Below, piece after piece: positions 54,399 to 63,445 of a DNA stretch of 64,000 nucleotides. Source of the stretch: Pseudofrankia sp. DC12 (lineage in GTDB: Bacteria; Actinomycetota; Actinomycetes; Frankiales; Frankiaceae); contig NZ_KQ031391.1 in NCBI RefSeq assembly GCF_000966285.1, positions 5,642,430 through 5,706,429 of the forward strand, in the 5' to 3' direction. Made by a program: the position numbers and the translations under genes. Position 1 is the stretch's first letter. Each line of letters opens with the position of its first letter. Below the pieces are notes generated by a model. The model did not search any database, had not been told where the DNA came from, and saw only the letters and a program-made list of their open reading frames with translations.

Positions 54399-55669
54399 CG
54401 ACGGTCTCCCCGGTTCTTCGCGGCCCTGGCCCGGCGGCTGGCGCCGACAGGCGCGGCGTCGGTCTGGCGGTCCCTGATCGTCGGCGCGTCGACGGCGTAC
54501 CGCGCGATCGCCGGCCGGGCGAGGACCGCGGGCGGCTCGTCCGGCTCGGCGGGCGCGTCGGCCACCAGACGCAGTGCGCGCAGCTTCTCGAGCGCGGTCG
54601 CGAGAAGCTCGGCGTCCGCGCCGGGCTCGGTGACGCCGCGCCGCCAGTACGAGGCGTGCTCGGCGGCCTGTTGGCGGACATAGGCGCGCAGCCGGCTGAG
54701 CGGCACCGGCTGGCCGGCGCCGGCGCGCTCGGCCAGGTACTCGGCGACGAGGAGAGTGAGGTGGCCGTCGGTGCGCTGTTCGGGCATCCGCACGTCGGTG
54801 AGCTCGTCATCGGGGTCGACCATCGCGATTCCCTCGGCCCGCATCTCCGTGACCAGCCCGGTGGCATCCTCGATCCGCCGGGTGATCGCGTGGCGCTGGC
54901 CGGCCAGGTAGGCGCGCTCGTCGTCGGCGAGCTCGTCGTAGTAGACCACCGGCTCGTCCAGCAGCCGGCGGGTCAGCCGCTGGCGCAGCGCCCGGTTGCG
55001 CAGGTCGTCGGTGTCGGGCACCGGCTCGGCGGTGAGCTCGGCCAGCCTGGTGTCGAAGGCGGCCGCGTCGATGGTCGACGGCCCGCGGGTGCCGGTCAGC
55101 ATCGACCCGAGCACCCGGCGGTGCACGTCGTACAGCGCGTCGCCGCTGTTGGACAGGTAGGCGTCCTCGTCGCCCGCGACCCGCTCGAGCACGCCGAGCG
55201 AGAGCAGCAGCCGCACGACCGCGACCAGATCCGAGCGTTCGTCGCGGCGGCCCAGGGTGAAGGTGACTCCCGCCGCGGTGAGCTCCGGGTCGCTCGCCGC
55301 GACCAGCACCCCCTCGGCCAGCCGGCCGAGGGTGATCTGGGCGTCGGCCGCCTCCAGCACCGACAGCGCCAGGCACAGCAGCACATAGCGGCGCCGGCCG
55401 AAGGGCGCCTTGCCCTTGCCGTCCCTGGCCGGGTAGGTGGCTTCCGAGGTGGTCGCGACGGTCTTGAACAGCCGGGCGGAGTCCGCGCCGACGACCAGGC
55501 GCCAGCCGGTCTCGGACGCGAGCCACTCTCGCAGCTCGGTCGCGTGCCGTCGGATCAGCCGCAGCACCTCGTCGTCGGCGCCGGCGGTGCGCAGCGGCCC
55601 GGCCAGCAGCGCGCGCAGTGCCCGGCGTCGCGCGGCGCGGTTCTCGGCCTCGCGCGGCTCTAGCTCCAT
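54395..55669 (-). CDS. jetB: Wadjet JetB subunit (TIGR02678/DUF2398-type, MukE-like)
   Basis: The product is 424 residues from an ATG at 55669 that overlaps the jetA end by 10 bp; the longer open frame upstream is a shadow. Winged-helix-like segments are seen: RLFKTVATTSEATYPA, GRRRYVLLCLALSVLEAADAQITLGRLAEGV, LVAVVRLLLSLGVLERV and YYDELADDERAYL. JetB is the MukE-type bridge between JetA and the JetC heads. Confidence 0.92.
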   Translation of the reverse strand: MELEPREAENRAARRRALRALLAGPLRTAGADDEVLRLIRRHATELREWLASETGWRLVVGADSARLFKTVATTSEATYPARDGKGKAPFGRRRYVLLCLALSVLEAADAQITLGRLAEGVLVAASDPELTAAGVTFTLGRRDERSDLVAVVRLLLSLGVLERVAGDEDAYLSNSGDALYDVHRRVLGSMLTGTRGPSTIDAAAFDTRLAELTAEPVPDTDDLRNRALRQRLTRRLLDEPVVYYDELADDERAYLAGQRHAITRRIEDATGLVTEMRAEGIAMVDPDDELTDVRMPEQRTDGHLTLLVAEYLAERAGAGQPVPLSRLRAYVRQQAAEHASYWRRGVTEPGADAELLATALEKLRALRLVADAPAEPDEPPAVLARPAIARYAVDAPTIRDRQTDAAPVGASRRARAAKNRGDRR

Positions 55670-57375
55670 GGTCGATTTCCTGCTCCGACGGGTTCCCGCT
55701 CGTCGCGCGACGGCGACGGCGGGTGGCGGCCGGGACCCACCCGCTGGGGTGGGACCACGGCGGCCGCGAGATCGACGATCTCCACGACGTGCTGCGGGCC
55801 ACGCAGCGTTCCGTCCTCGGTCTCGACGGTCACGACGCCGCCGTCCGGTACCACGGACAACCGGACGAGGATCGTGCCGTCGCTCGACGTCGTCGTCACC
55901 TCGTCGTCGCCGGGAAGACGCGCGGAGAGGGCATCGCCGAGCAGGCTGAGGAACAGGCGGAACGCATGACGGTCCAGGGCGCCGAGCTCGGAGAGCAGGA
56001 CCGGCCGGTCGGTGGCCAGCCGGGCGCGGGCGGCCGCGGCCTGCTCGGCCTCCGCGGCCGCGTACTGCTCCAGTAGCTGGCGCTGCGCCGCCCGGTCGGC
56101 GACCCGGTTGGGGCTCCCACGCCGCTCGTAGGAGCCGGTCCGGCGCAGCTGTGGGCTGATCCGCACCGGCGGCGCCTCCCGCCAGGGTGTGCCCGGCGCC
56201 GGAGTCTCGGCCTCCCAGGCGGTGATCGTCTCCTGCGTGACCGTCAGGTGCCGAGCCGGGGAGAGCCCGAACGCGGCCCGCCACAGCCGGTGCGCCGCCG
56301 CGTCGTCCGGCGCCTGGGCGAACCAGCGCGCGAGCGTACGAAAATCCGCCGACCGGTCGGACCGGCCGGAGCGCCGCTCGTTGAGCGCGGCCACGGTGTC
56401 GATGAGCTGGGTGATCGCCGTGACGGCCGCGCCCCGCAGCAGCCGGGCCTGCGAGGGATGACCGGCACCCGAGACGAACCAGTCCCGCAGGCCGCGCCAC
56501 CGGTTGCGCCAGCCGGCCAGCGCCGCCTCGACGGCCGCGTCGTAGGCCGACCCGGGGACGGCACTCGCTCCGGTCGGCTCCTGCTCGCCAGGAAGCGGGT
56601 CCGGCAGGGCGTCGCTCGCCTCTCGGCGGGCGACGACGAGCAGCAGCGGGGTGACGTCGGCCTGTTCCAGGTGGCCCAGCAGGGTGGCGATCTCCGCGCC
56701 GCGGTTCGCCAGGTCGGCGATGAACCGGTTGATGTAGTCGATGAGCCGCTGCTTGTAGGCGACGAACGCGTCGACGTCGCCGTCCGAAAAGTCGATCACG
56801 CGGCGTAGTGACGCCATGAAGGCCTGCGCGTTGTCGGCCAGGCCGGTGAACCGCTCGGCGAGCCCGAGCACCAGCAGATGAACCTTGGCCGGGTCCAGCG
56901 TCGACCGGTCGGCCGAGGCCAGCTCTAGCAGCGCCCGCAGCTGCGAGGCGATGTCCGCCAGGGCGACGGACTGCAGGGCACCGCGCCGGCCGATCGCCTG
57001 CTCGTAGACCGCGATAGCCTCCTCGGCCGCCTGTCCGGCCGGCGTCAGCTGGTACAGGTAGCGCGCCCGGTGGAAGTCCGCCACGGTCGTGACCCGGCCC
57101 GTGTCCGGGTCACGACGCAGGTTGCCCCACTCGGCGAGCTGGTCGAGCACAGCCGTCATCGACTCGGCCAGCACGGCGCCACCGACATCCGCGCTGACGT
57201 CCTCGGGCCGCAGATGGACGATGAAGCGGTCCCGCGCACGGGCGAAGGCGGTCAACACGTCCCGGTAAAGCGTGGCGTTGGGCGCGCCGAGGTGCGCGAA
57301 CGGCGCAGGATTGGCGGACGGGCCCGGCGCGACACCGCCGGTAGCCGGCATCTCAGCTTCCCCTTGGTTGGCCAT
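55660..57375 (-). CDS. jetA: Wadjet JetA subunit (TIGR02677/DUF2397-type, MukF-like)
   Basis: The product is 571 residues and is the first gene of the operon. Recognisable blocks are HLGAPNATLYRDVLTAFARARDRF, VLDQLAEWGNLRRDPDTGRVTTVADFHRARYLYQLT, FMASLRRVIDFSDGDVDAFVAYKQRLIDYINRFI and HLTVTQETITAWEAETP. It is the kleisin/MukF-like member. The four-gene order A-B-C-D with overlapping stops and starts is that of Wadjet type II. Confidence 0.92.
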   Translation of the reverse strand: MANQGEAEMPATGGVAPGPSANPAPFAHLGAPNATLYRDVLTAFARARDRFIVHLRPEDVSADVGGAVLAESMTAVLDQLAEWGNLRRDPDTGRVTTVADFHRARYLYQLTPAGQAAEEAIAVYEQAIGRRGALQSVALADIASQLRALLELASADRSTLDPAKVHLLVLGLAERFTGLADNAQAFMASLRRVIDFSDGDVDAFVAYKQRLIDYINRFIADLANRGAEIATLLGHLEQADVTPLLLVVARREASDALPDPLPGEQEPTGASAVPGSAYDAAVEAALAGWRNRWRGLRDWFVSGAGHPSQARLLRGAAVTAITQLIDTVAALNERRSGRSDRSADFRTLARWFAQAPDDAAAHRLWRAAFGLSPARHLTVTQETITAWEAETPAPGTPWREAPPVRISPQLRRTGSYERRGSPNRVADRAAQRQLLEQYAAAEAEQAAAARARLATDRPVLLSELGALDRHAFRLFLSLLGDALSARLPGDDEVTTTSSDGTILVRLSVVPDGGVVTVETEDGTLRGPQHVVEIVDLAAAVVPPQRVGPGRHPPSPSRDEREPVGAGNRPWS

Positions 57376-57863
57376 CGGTCCAGTATCCCGACAAGGCCCG
57401 ACAACCCGGAGGGCGGTTCAGTCATCAAACGGCTACTGGCGGCGAGAACGTGCGACTGGTCAGCCCGGCAGCCACAGTCGGCGGCTCACGAGCGGCGCCG
57501 GACCGGTCATGGCCGGCGGGGGGAGGGGAGCACGAGCAGAGCCAGTTTTGAGGTGACGGTCCAGCCCGACGATGACGTCGAGCACGCCGACGAAGCGATC
57601 CGATCCGCTCGACTCGGGCATCCCAATGGCGGCCGGCAGCGACTGTCGGCGCCGCGGCCGCTCGAGCAGGTCAGTTGTACGCATTCGATCACGGTCTGGT
57701 ACCGTTGGCTACGACAGTGCATGAGCAGACAGTTCTCGTGCCGGCAGGTCGAGGGGCGAGCGGTGGCAACTGCGCCGAGCGTGAGCCGCGCCAGCGTCTT
57801 TCCGGGAAGGGGGGCGGAATCCCACCCGGCTGCCGCCACAGACCTCGGCGCGCCGGCCGCCGG
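57376..57863. other. Gap upstream of jetA
   Basis: No intact gene. Near 57545-57640 on the plus strand a coding-like segment (FEVTVQPDDDVEHADEAIRSARLGH) resembles the 24.15-kb remnant but has no clear start or end. The jetA promoter should lie close to 57380-57450 but was not identified. Confidence 0.4.
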
Positions 57864-58871
57864 TTACAGGGTCACGAACGTGTAGCCCCTGCTCTTCAGC
57901 TGAGGCAGGACCGTTGCGAGGGCCTGCACCGTCTCCGAGCGGTCCGTACCGCTGTCCCCGCGCCGGTTCCCGTCGCCGTCGTGGCAGAGCAGGATGTCGC
58001 CCGGCCTCGTCGCGAGGAGGCTCGCGACGATCTTCTGGGTGCCGGGGCGAGACCAGTCCGCGGGGTCGACGTTCCAGGCGATCGGGGTCAGGCCGTTCTT
58101 GGCCGCCGTCGCGAACGCGGCCGGCGGGAAGTCGCCGCCCGGTGCGCGGAACAGGCGCGGCGCGGTGCCTGCGGCCTTCGTGATCACGGACTGGGCCTGG
58201 TCGATCTCCTGCCCGATCGCGGCTGCGGACCGGTGCGAGAACGGCAGCGGATGCGTCATGCTGTGGTTACAGATCGCGTGGCCATCGGCGACGATCCGCC
58301 GGACGAGATCCGGGTGGGCCTGTGCCTGCCTGCCGATGAGGCAGAAGGTCGCACGGACGTTGTACTTCCGCAGCAACGCGAGCATGCGCGGTGTCCAGGT
58401 GGGGTCCGGCCCGTCGTCGATGGTCAGCGCGACCGCGTTGGCCGGAGCGTGCGGAAGGATCTGGTGCACGGTGTAGACCGGTCGCTTCCGCACGGCCGCT
58501 GACGCCGCCGCTGCTGGCCGTGTCGCCGGTGTCGGGTGCGCGGCCGGGGCCTGCTGCGCCGCTGGACTCCGCGTTGCCCTCGGGGACTCGGACGCCAGGG
58601 CCGGGCGCGCGGTCTCCAGCACTCCCGCCGACGTCAACCCGACCGCACCCGCCACGGCCCAGACCAGCACGCGGGATCGGATGTCGCGTTCGCCCCGGTC
58701 ACGGGCCGTCTCCGGTGACCGATCACGCCACCAGGTCCTCGCTCGGAGTCCGCTTGTCCGGCCATCGGTGGGCGGCGTGCCTTCAGGCTGGTTGGACGGG
58801 GTGGTCTTGGCGCGGAGCGACAAAGAAATGCTTTCCCACGACACCTGCGGAATCCCGGCAGCCCGGCGCAT
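57864..58871 (-). CDS. Secreted polysaccharide deacetylase (NodB domain)
   Basis: The product is 335 residues from an ATG at 58871 (a GTG at 58844 is equally possible; the frame is open to 59063). After about 65 polar residues comes a hydrophobic segment (VLVWAVAGAVGLTSAGVLETARPALA), then a Pro/Ala linker. The NodB domain has VALTIDDGPDPTWTPRML (DD metal site), ICNHSMTHPLPF (His pair), FRAPGGDFP and ILLCHDG. It should trim N-acetyl groups from wall glycans. It resembles the 45-kb deacetylase only in the catalytic domain. Confidence 0.9.
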   Translation of the reverse strand: MRRAAGIPQVSWESISLSLRAKTTPSNQPEGTPPTDGRTSGLRARTWWRDRSPETARDRGERDIRSRVLVWAVAGAVGLTSAGVLETARPALASESPRATRSPAAQQAPAAHPTPATRPAAAASAAVRKRPVYTVHQILPHAPANAVALTIDDGPDPTWTPRMLALLRKYNVRATFCLIGRQAQAHPDLVRRIVADGHAICNHSMTHPLPFSHRSAAAIGQEIDQAQSVITKAAGTAPRLFRAPGGDFPPAAFATAAKNGLTPIAWNVDPADWSRPGTQKIVASLLATRPGDILLCHDGDGNRRGDSGTDRSETVQALATVLPQLKSRGYTFVTL

Positions 58872-59332
58872 GAAAGTGCGGCCGGCTTGTTGTGCCAGCG
58901 ATGAAGGCGCTCGGTGGCACCAGCCGGACGAACGCCTGAGATCGTTCCGCTTCTGCCCCGCGAACAGAGAAGATGACAGGTGCCGGAACCGTGGGCAGAA
59001 CTCGATGTCGGCCCGGCATTCGTGCCCGGGCGGGTTCGTGCCGCCGACCGGAACGGCACCCACGATAGACAGCGCTCTGTACTCCGGGCAAACACCTAGC
59101 GTCGCCAGAGGTGCCCCCGGTCGCTGACTGTGTGCATCTCCCCTTCGCCCACAGTGAGACCGGCGGCCGGCCTGTGGTCATCGTCACGCGCTGTCCCCTA
59201 CCCGGGGTATTCCAAGCGTGGCCGACCTGCGTCGTGACGTGTCGAACGTGAGGCGGAGCCGCCGCTGAGCGACCCCGCCGCTCGCCCGGTGGTTCTCGCC
59301 TCGGCACGACGCGTCGACACGACGATGGAGCT

Positions 59333-59773
59333 ATGACCGAACGTCACACCGGCGAACCCATCGTCCGCCTCGCCGCACGGGTCGTGCTCCTGCATGCCGA
59401 CGGCGCGGTGCTTCTCCAACTCCATGACAGGCCGCACGAACCGCACTGGGCCTGCCCGGGCGGCGGGATAGAACCCGGAGAGGACCCGCGTGCCGCGGCG
59501 CGGCGCGAACTCGCCGAGGAGACGGGACGCGACGACCTGCCCGGCGACGAGCTTTGGCATTGGCGCCACCGCTTCCGCTTCGCGGACGGGCTTGTCACTC
59601 AGCACGAGACCTACTACCTGGCCCGGACCACCGCCCTCGATCTGCCCCGGTCCCTGGCGGACCCTGCCGACGGCATCGTGCTGCGAGCGTGGAAGAGACC
59701 GGAGCAGATCCGCCGCCTGACCGAACCCGTCTGGCCCCCGAACCTCGCCGACCTCATCGATCAGCTCGGCTGA
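59333..59773 (+). CDS. Nudix hydrolase
   Basis: The product is 146 residues with a full Nudix box, GGGIEPGEDPRAAARRELAEETG, preceded by WACPG and followed by WRHRFRFADGLVTQHETYYLA. It hydrolyses a nucleoside diphosphate linked to another moiety; the substrate cannot be told. The ATG follows GGAG by 3 bases. Confidence 0.93.
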   Translation: MTERHTGEPIVRLAARVVLLHADGAVLLQLHDRPHEPHWACPGGGIEPGEDPRAAARRELAEETGRDDLPGDELWHWRHRFRFADGLVTQHETYYLARTTALDLPRSLADPADGIVLRAWKRPEQIRRLTEPVWPPNLADLIDQLG

Positions 59774-59983
59774 ACCCGGTGCCTGGCTGGCCAACCGTCG
59801 ACCGGGCTGGTCTAGGTTCGCGGCCCCTTTCGCCCGCGCGAGGGGGCAGAACGCCGCGTCGGAACCGGCGGCGGCCGCGGTGCTCCGGCTGGCAGCCGGA
59901 GTCGGCTGGGATGCCCCCGCCGGGCCGTCGCCGGTACGGCAGCCGGAGGCTAGCGCCACGGCGACGGCGAGGACAGCGAGCAC
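59760..59983 (-). pseudogene. Lipoprotein 5' fragment
   Basis: From a GTG the frame reads VLAVLAVAVALASGC, a signal peptide ending in a lipobox, then RTGDGPAGASQPTPAASRS and SDAAFCPLARAKGAANL. It then runs antisense through the Nudix gene without protein character. In-frame codons before the GTG (SEPPSNRRPWYAVGAG) look like a tolerated extension without a start. Probably the left-over start of a lipoprotein gene. Confidence 0.35.
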
Positions 59984-60063
59984 AACGCAGTCGGCACCGG
60001 CCAGTTCGCCGGCGCCGACTGCGTACCACGGCCGCCGGTTCGATGGCGGCTCGCTTGATTCTT

Positions 60064-62331
60064 CTAGTGTGCGGAGCGGACCAGTTCCCGCTCGTCCCCC
60101 GGACGGTCGTCGTCGGACGGGCCGGCGCCGGAAGCCGCGATGACCGGCTGGTCAGCCGGTTCCACGGAGAAATGCGGAGTGATCCGGTCGAGCCACCGGG
60201 GGAGATACCAGTTGGCCTTGCCGAAGATGTTCATCAGCGCGGGCACGAGCATCGTCCGCAGGATGAACGCGTCCAAGAAGACCGCAGTGGCGAGACCGGT
60301 GCCAAAAAGCTTGATCGGCCGGCCCGGGCTCAGGAAGAAGCCGAGGAAGACGGCAATCATGATCAGTGCGGCGGCGGTGATGATGCCGCCGGTCTCGGCC
60401 TGGCCGATCGTCACCGACCGCCTGTTGTCGCGGGTGTGCACCCATTCCTCGTGCATGCGACTGACCAGGAACACCTGATAGTCCATCGACAGGCCGAACA
60501 GGATGGCGAACATCATGACCGGCATCCAGGCGTCGATCGGCCCGCCTGGTCCTGCGCCGACGCTGTCGGAAAGCCAGCCGTACTGGAAGACCGCCACGAC
60601 CACGCCGAAGGAGCCGGCCGCGGCCAGCAGGTTCATCACCGCGGCGGTCACCGGGATGACCAGGCTGCGGAACGCGAGCAGCAGCAGGATGAACGACAGG
60701 CCGACCACGACCGTGATGAACAACGGCATCTTGCGTCCGAGCACCGTGGCGAAGTCGACGTTGATGGCCGTGCCGCCGTAGGCATAGATGTGGTTGCCTG
60801 AACCGTCGTACAACGGCGGGAGAACGGTCGAACGCAGGTGCCGGACCAGCGTGTAGGTCTTCTCCGACTGCGGAGACGTGGTCGTCTTGAAGGTGACGAA
60901 CGCGACGTCCTTGGTCAGCTGGCTGGTGCCCAGGCTGCCTGGGTCGATGCCTGGGATGCCGGCCAGCGTCTTCGACACGCGCTCCAGATAAGCCTGGTCC
61001 GAGGCGCCCGGGCCACTGACGACGGCTTCCAGGGCCGAGTTGTAACCGACACCGAAGCTGCTGGCGATCAGGTCGTAGCCGGAACGAGTGGTGGAGCCCT
61101 TCGGATCGCTGCCCTGGTCGCTGGCGCCCAGCTGGAGCGAGAAGAACGGCAGTGCGATGACGACCATCATCGCTCCCGCGACAACCGCGACCGGAATGCG
61201 GTTGCGGGCGACGAACTGCGACCACCGGGCCCAGATCCCCACCGGCTGGTCGTCGATGAACTGGCCGGCCCGCACGGCCGCCCGGTGCCGCCTGGGCAGC
61301 ACCTTCAGGCCGAACAGGCTGAGCAGCGCGGGTAGTAGGCTAAGCGAGGCGATCATGGTGAAGCCGACCGCGAGCGCTGTTGCCACGGCCATGCCGTTGA
61401 AGAAGCTCACGCCGAGCGCAATGAGGCCAAGAATGGCGATGCAGACGGTCGAGCCGGCGAAGAGTACGGCGCGGCCCGACGTGTTGATCGCGTTCACGAT
61501 GGACTCGGCAACGGGCATTCCGCGCCGCAGGTTGCGGCGATGTCGCGTGACGATGAACAGCGCGTAGTCGACACCGACGCCGATGACCATCAACTCGGCC
61601 AGGTACGGGGTGATGTTTGACACATTGATGGCGTGGCTGAGGATGTAGATGAGCCCGAGGCCGCTGACGAGGGCGACCACCGCGCTGGCCAGCGGAAGCA
61701 CCGTGGCGGCGACGGTACGGAACACGAACGCCAGGATGATCAGTGCGGCGAGGAACCCGATGAGGACCGAGTTGCCCGAGCCGCCGCTCTGCCCGATGCC
61801 GTTGAAGGCGTCGCCGGTGAACTCGACCTGGAGCTGGTCGCTGCCCAGGGTCTTCAGCTCGTCGTAGACGTTCTTGAACAGGGTGGCGTCGTAGTGGTCA
61901 TTTTCCCAGATCACCGTGACCAGCGCAGTGGTGGAGCCACGGGAACGGTTGAGCAAGGTCGGGTTCCCCGGGCCCGCCGCGGCGCTCTTCGAGCAGTCGA
62001 TCGACTGCCACGGCGTCGCGATCAGGGCCACGTGGTCACCCGAGCCGCACAGCTTGACCAGAGCTGGCTGCAGCTGCGCGGGTGCCCCGCTGAACGCGCC
62101 GGTCCGGTCCTTGAGGACGACTGTGCCCGACGCGCCGTTCTGGTTGTTCAGCCCCGCATTCTTCAGCAGGTTCGCCACTGAAGCGGTCTCAGTGTGGGGG
62201 AGGCTGAACGTGTCCTTGTATGATGCCCCGCCCATCGCGCCGGCAATACCCTGCACCGCGATGACGAAGACAACCCAACCGGCGACGACAAGCCATCGGC
62301 GACGGACGGCGAACTCCGCGATCCCTCTCAA
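60064..62331 (-). CDS. MMPL/RND-family transporter
   Basis: The product is 755 residues from a TTG preceded by GGGAG (5-base spacing). One helix is followed by an outside domain of about 160 residues (GGASYKDTFSLPHTETAS...), then helices. The proton-relay motif is GVGVDYALFIVTRHR. A second outside domain and the repeat motif GLSMDYQVFLVSRMHEEW follow. The Asp-Tyr pairs in both halves are typical of MmpL proteins, which export lipids or other hydrophobic compounds using the proton gradient. The tail is charged and cytoplasmic. Confidence 0.94.
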   Translation of the reverse strand: MRGIAEFAVRRRWLVVAGWVVFVIAVQGIAGAMGGASYKDTFSLPHTETASVANLLKNAGLNNQNGASGTVVLKDRTGAFSGAPAQLQPALVKLCGSGDHVALIATPWQSIDCSKSAAAGPGNPTLLNRSRGSTTALVTVIWENDHYDATLFKNVYDELKTLGSDQLQVEFTGDAFNGIGQSGGSGNSVLIGFLAALIILAFVFRTVAATVLPLASAVVALVSGLGLIYILSHAINVSNITPYLAELMVIGVGVDYALFIVTRHRRNLRRGMPVAESIVNAINTSGRAVLFAGSTVCIAILGLIALGVSFFNGMAVATALAVGFTMIASLSLLPALLSLFGLKVLPRRHRAAVRAGQFIDDQPVGIWARWSQFVARNRIPVAVVAGAMMVVIALPFFSLQLGASDQGSDPKGSTTRSGYDLIASSFGVGYNSALEAVVSGPGASDQAYLERVSKTLAGIPGIDPGSLGTSQLTKDVAFVTFKTTTSPQSEKTYTLVRHLRSTVLPPLYDGSGNHIYAYGGTAINVDFATVLGRKMPLFITVVVGLSFILLLLAFRSLVIPVTAAVMNLLAAAGSFGVVVAVFQYGWLSDSVGAGPGGPIDAWMPVMMFAILFGLSMDYQVFLVSRMHEEWVHTRDNRRSVTIGQAETGGIITAAALIMIAVFLGFFLSPGRPIKLFGTGLATAVFLDAFILRTMLVPALMNIFGKANWYLPRWLDRITPHFSVEPADQPVIAASGAGPSDDDRPGDERELVRSAH

Positions 62332-62609
62332 CAGTACTCCCGCTCAACGTCTGGCAACCGTCGAAACAACAGGACATCGACGGCCGAATACGGATCAGCT
62401 GCAGTTTTACACAGGCTTTTGGCTGGTCGGCATCTCGAAGGAAAAGAGTGACGAGCATCCTGCCGCCGGTGGGAGGCGGCTCCGCGCGCGCAATCTGGCC
62501 AGTCCGGATTGGCCGACCGGGACGGGGCCGGTCAGGGCCGAGGCCCCCGGCCCGCCTCGCGGAACCCCCGCGATCGGCGCACTGGCAGGCACGGAGCAGC
62601 ATCTCGGGC

Positions 62610-63338
62610 GTGGAGACGACGGTTGCCGGGTTGGCCGGCGAGGCGGGCGACGACGACCTGGTGGCGGCGGTGCGGGTGGCGCTCGTCGCTGCGGCCGATC
62701 CGGCGAAAGCGCCAGGTATGCAGGCGTACATGAAGTCGCGGATGCCGTTCCTCGGAGTACCGAAGCCGGCCCGCGAACGCGCGCTTCGCCCCGTGTTCAC
62801 CGCACGGACGCTTCCGGACCCGGACCGCTGGACGGCCACCGTCCTCGCGCTGTGGCGGCGGGCGGAGTATCGGGAAGAGAGGTATGCGGCAATTGACTTG
62901 ACCGGCCATCGCGCATACCGCACCTACCAGCGATCGACGACGCTGGCCCTGTACGAGGAGATGGTCACCACCGGTGCCTGGTGGGACTACGTGGACGAGA
63001 TTGCCTCCCGCCGGATCGGGCCGCTGCTCGCCGCCGACCCGGCCGTCGTCCGTCCCGAGATGCTGGCCTGGAGCCGGGACAGCGACCTGTGGCGGCGCCG
63101 CACGTCGATCATCTGTCAGCTGTCCTTCAAGGCGGCGACGGACCTCGACCTGCTGTACGCCTGCATCGACGCCAACCTCGCCGACCGGGACTTCTTCATC
63201 CGCAAGGCGATCGGCTGGGCGCTGCGCCAGTACGCCTGGACGGACCCAGGCGAGGTCCGCCGTTTCGTCGCCGCACGCGGCGACGCCCTGTCGCCGCTGT
63301 CCCGCCGCGAGGCACTGAAGAACATCACGCCCCAGTAG
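62610..63338 (+). CDS. AlkD-like DNA alkylation repair protein
   Basis: The product is 242 residues from GTG 62610 (GGAG lies 13 bases upstream; the frame is open to 62448). HEAT-like helices carry family blocks: MKSRMPFLGVPKPARERALR, WRRAEYREERYAAIDL, TTGAWWDYVDEIASRRIGPLL, WRRRTSIICQLSFK and FFIRKAIGWALRQYAWTDP. AlkD glycosylases remove N3/N7-alkyl purines without base flipping. It is divergent to the MMPL gene; the shared 278-bp gap contains an AT-richer stretch (ttttacacaggctttt) where promoters may lie. Confidence 0.93.
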   Translation: METTVAGLAGEAGDDDLVAAVRVALVAAADPAKAPGMQAYMKSRMPFLGVPKPARERALRPVFTARTLPDPDRWTATVLALWRRAEYREERYAAIDLTGHRAYRTYQRSTTLALYEEMVTTGAWWDYVDEIASRRIGPLLAADPAVVRPEMLAWSRDSDLWRRRTSIICQLSFKAATDLDLLYACIDANLADRDFFIRKAIGWALRQYAWTDPGEVRRFVAARGDALSPLSRREALKNITPQ

Positions 63339-63445
63339 CCCGCGGAGCTCGCGAGGTTCAGCCATGCGCCGCGGTGGTGGGTAAGCCCGGACAGCGTCCA
63401 CGGCGTAGGACTCGACGCCGGCCAGATCGACCGATGAGGGCTGGG

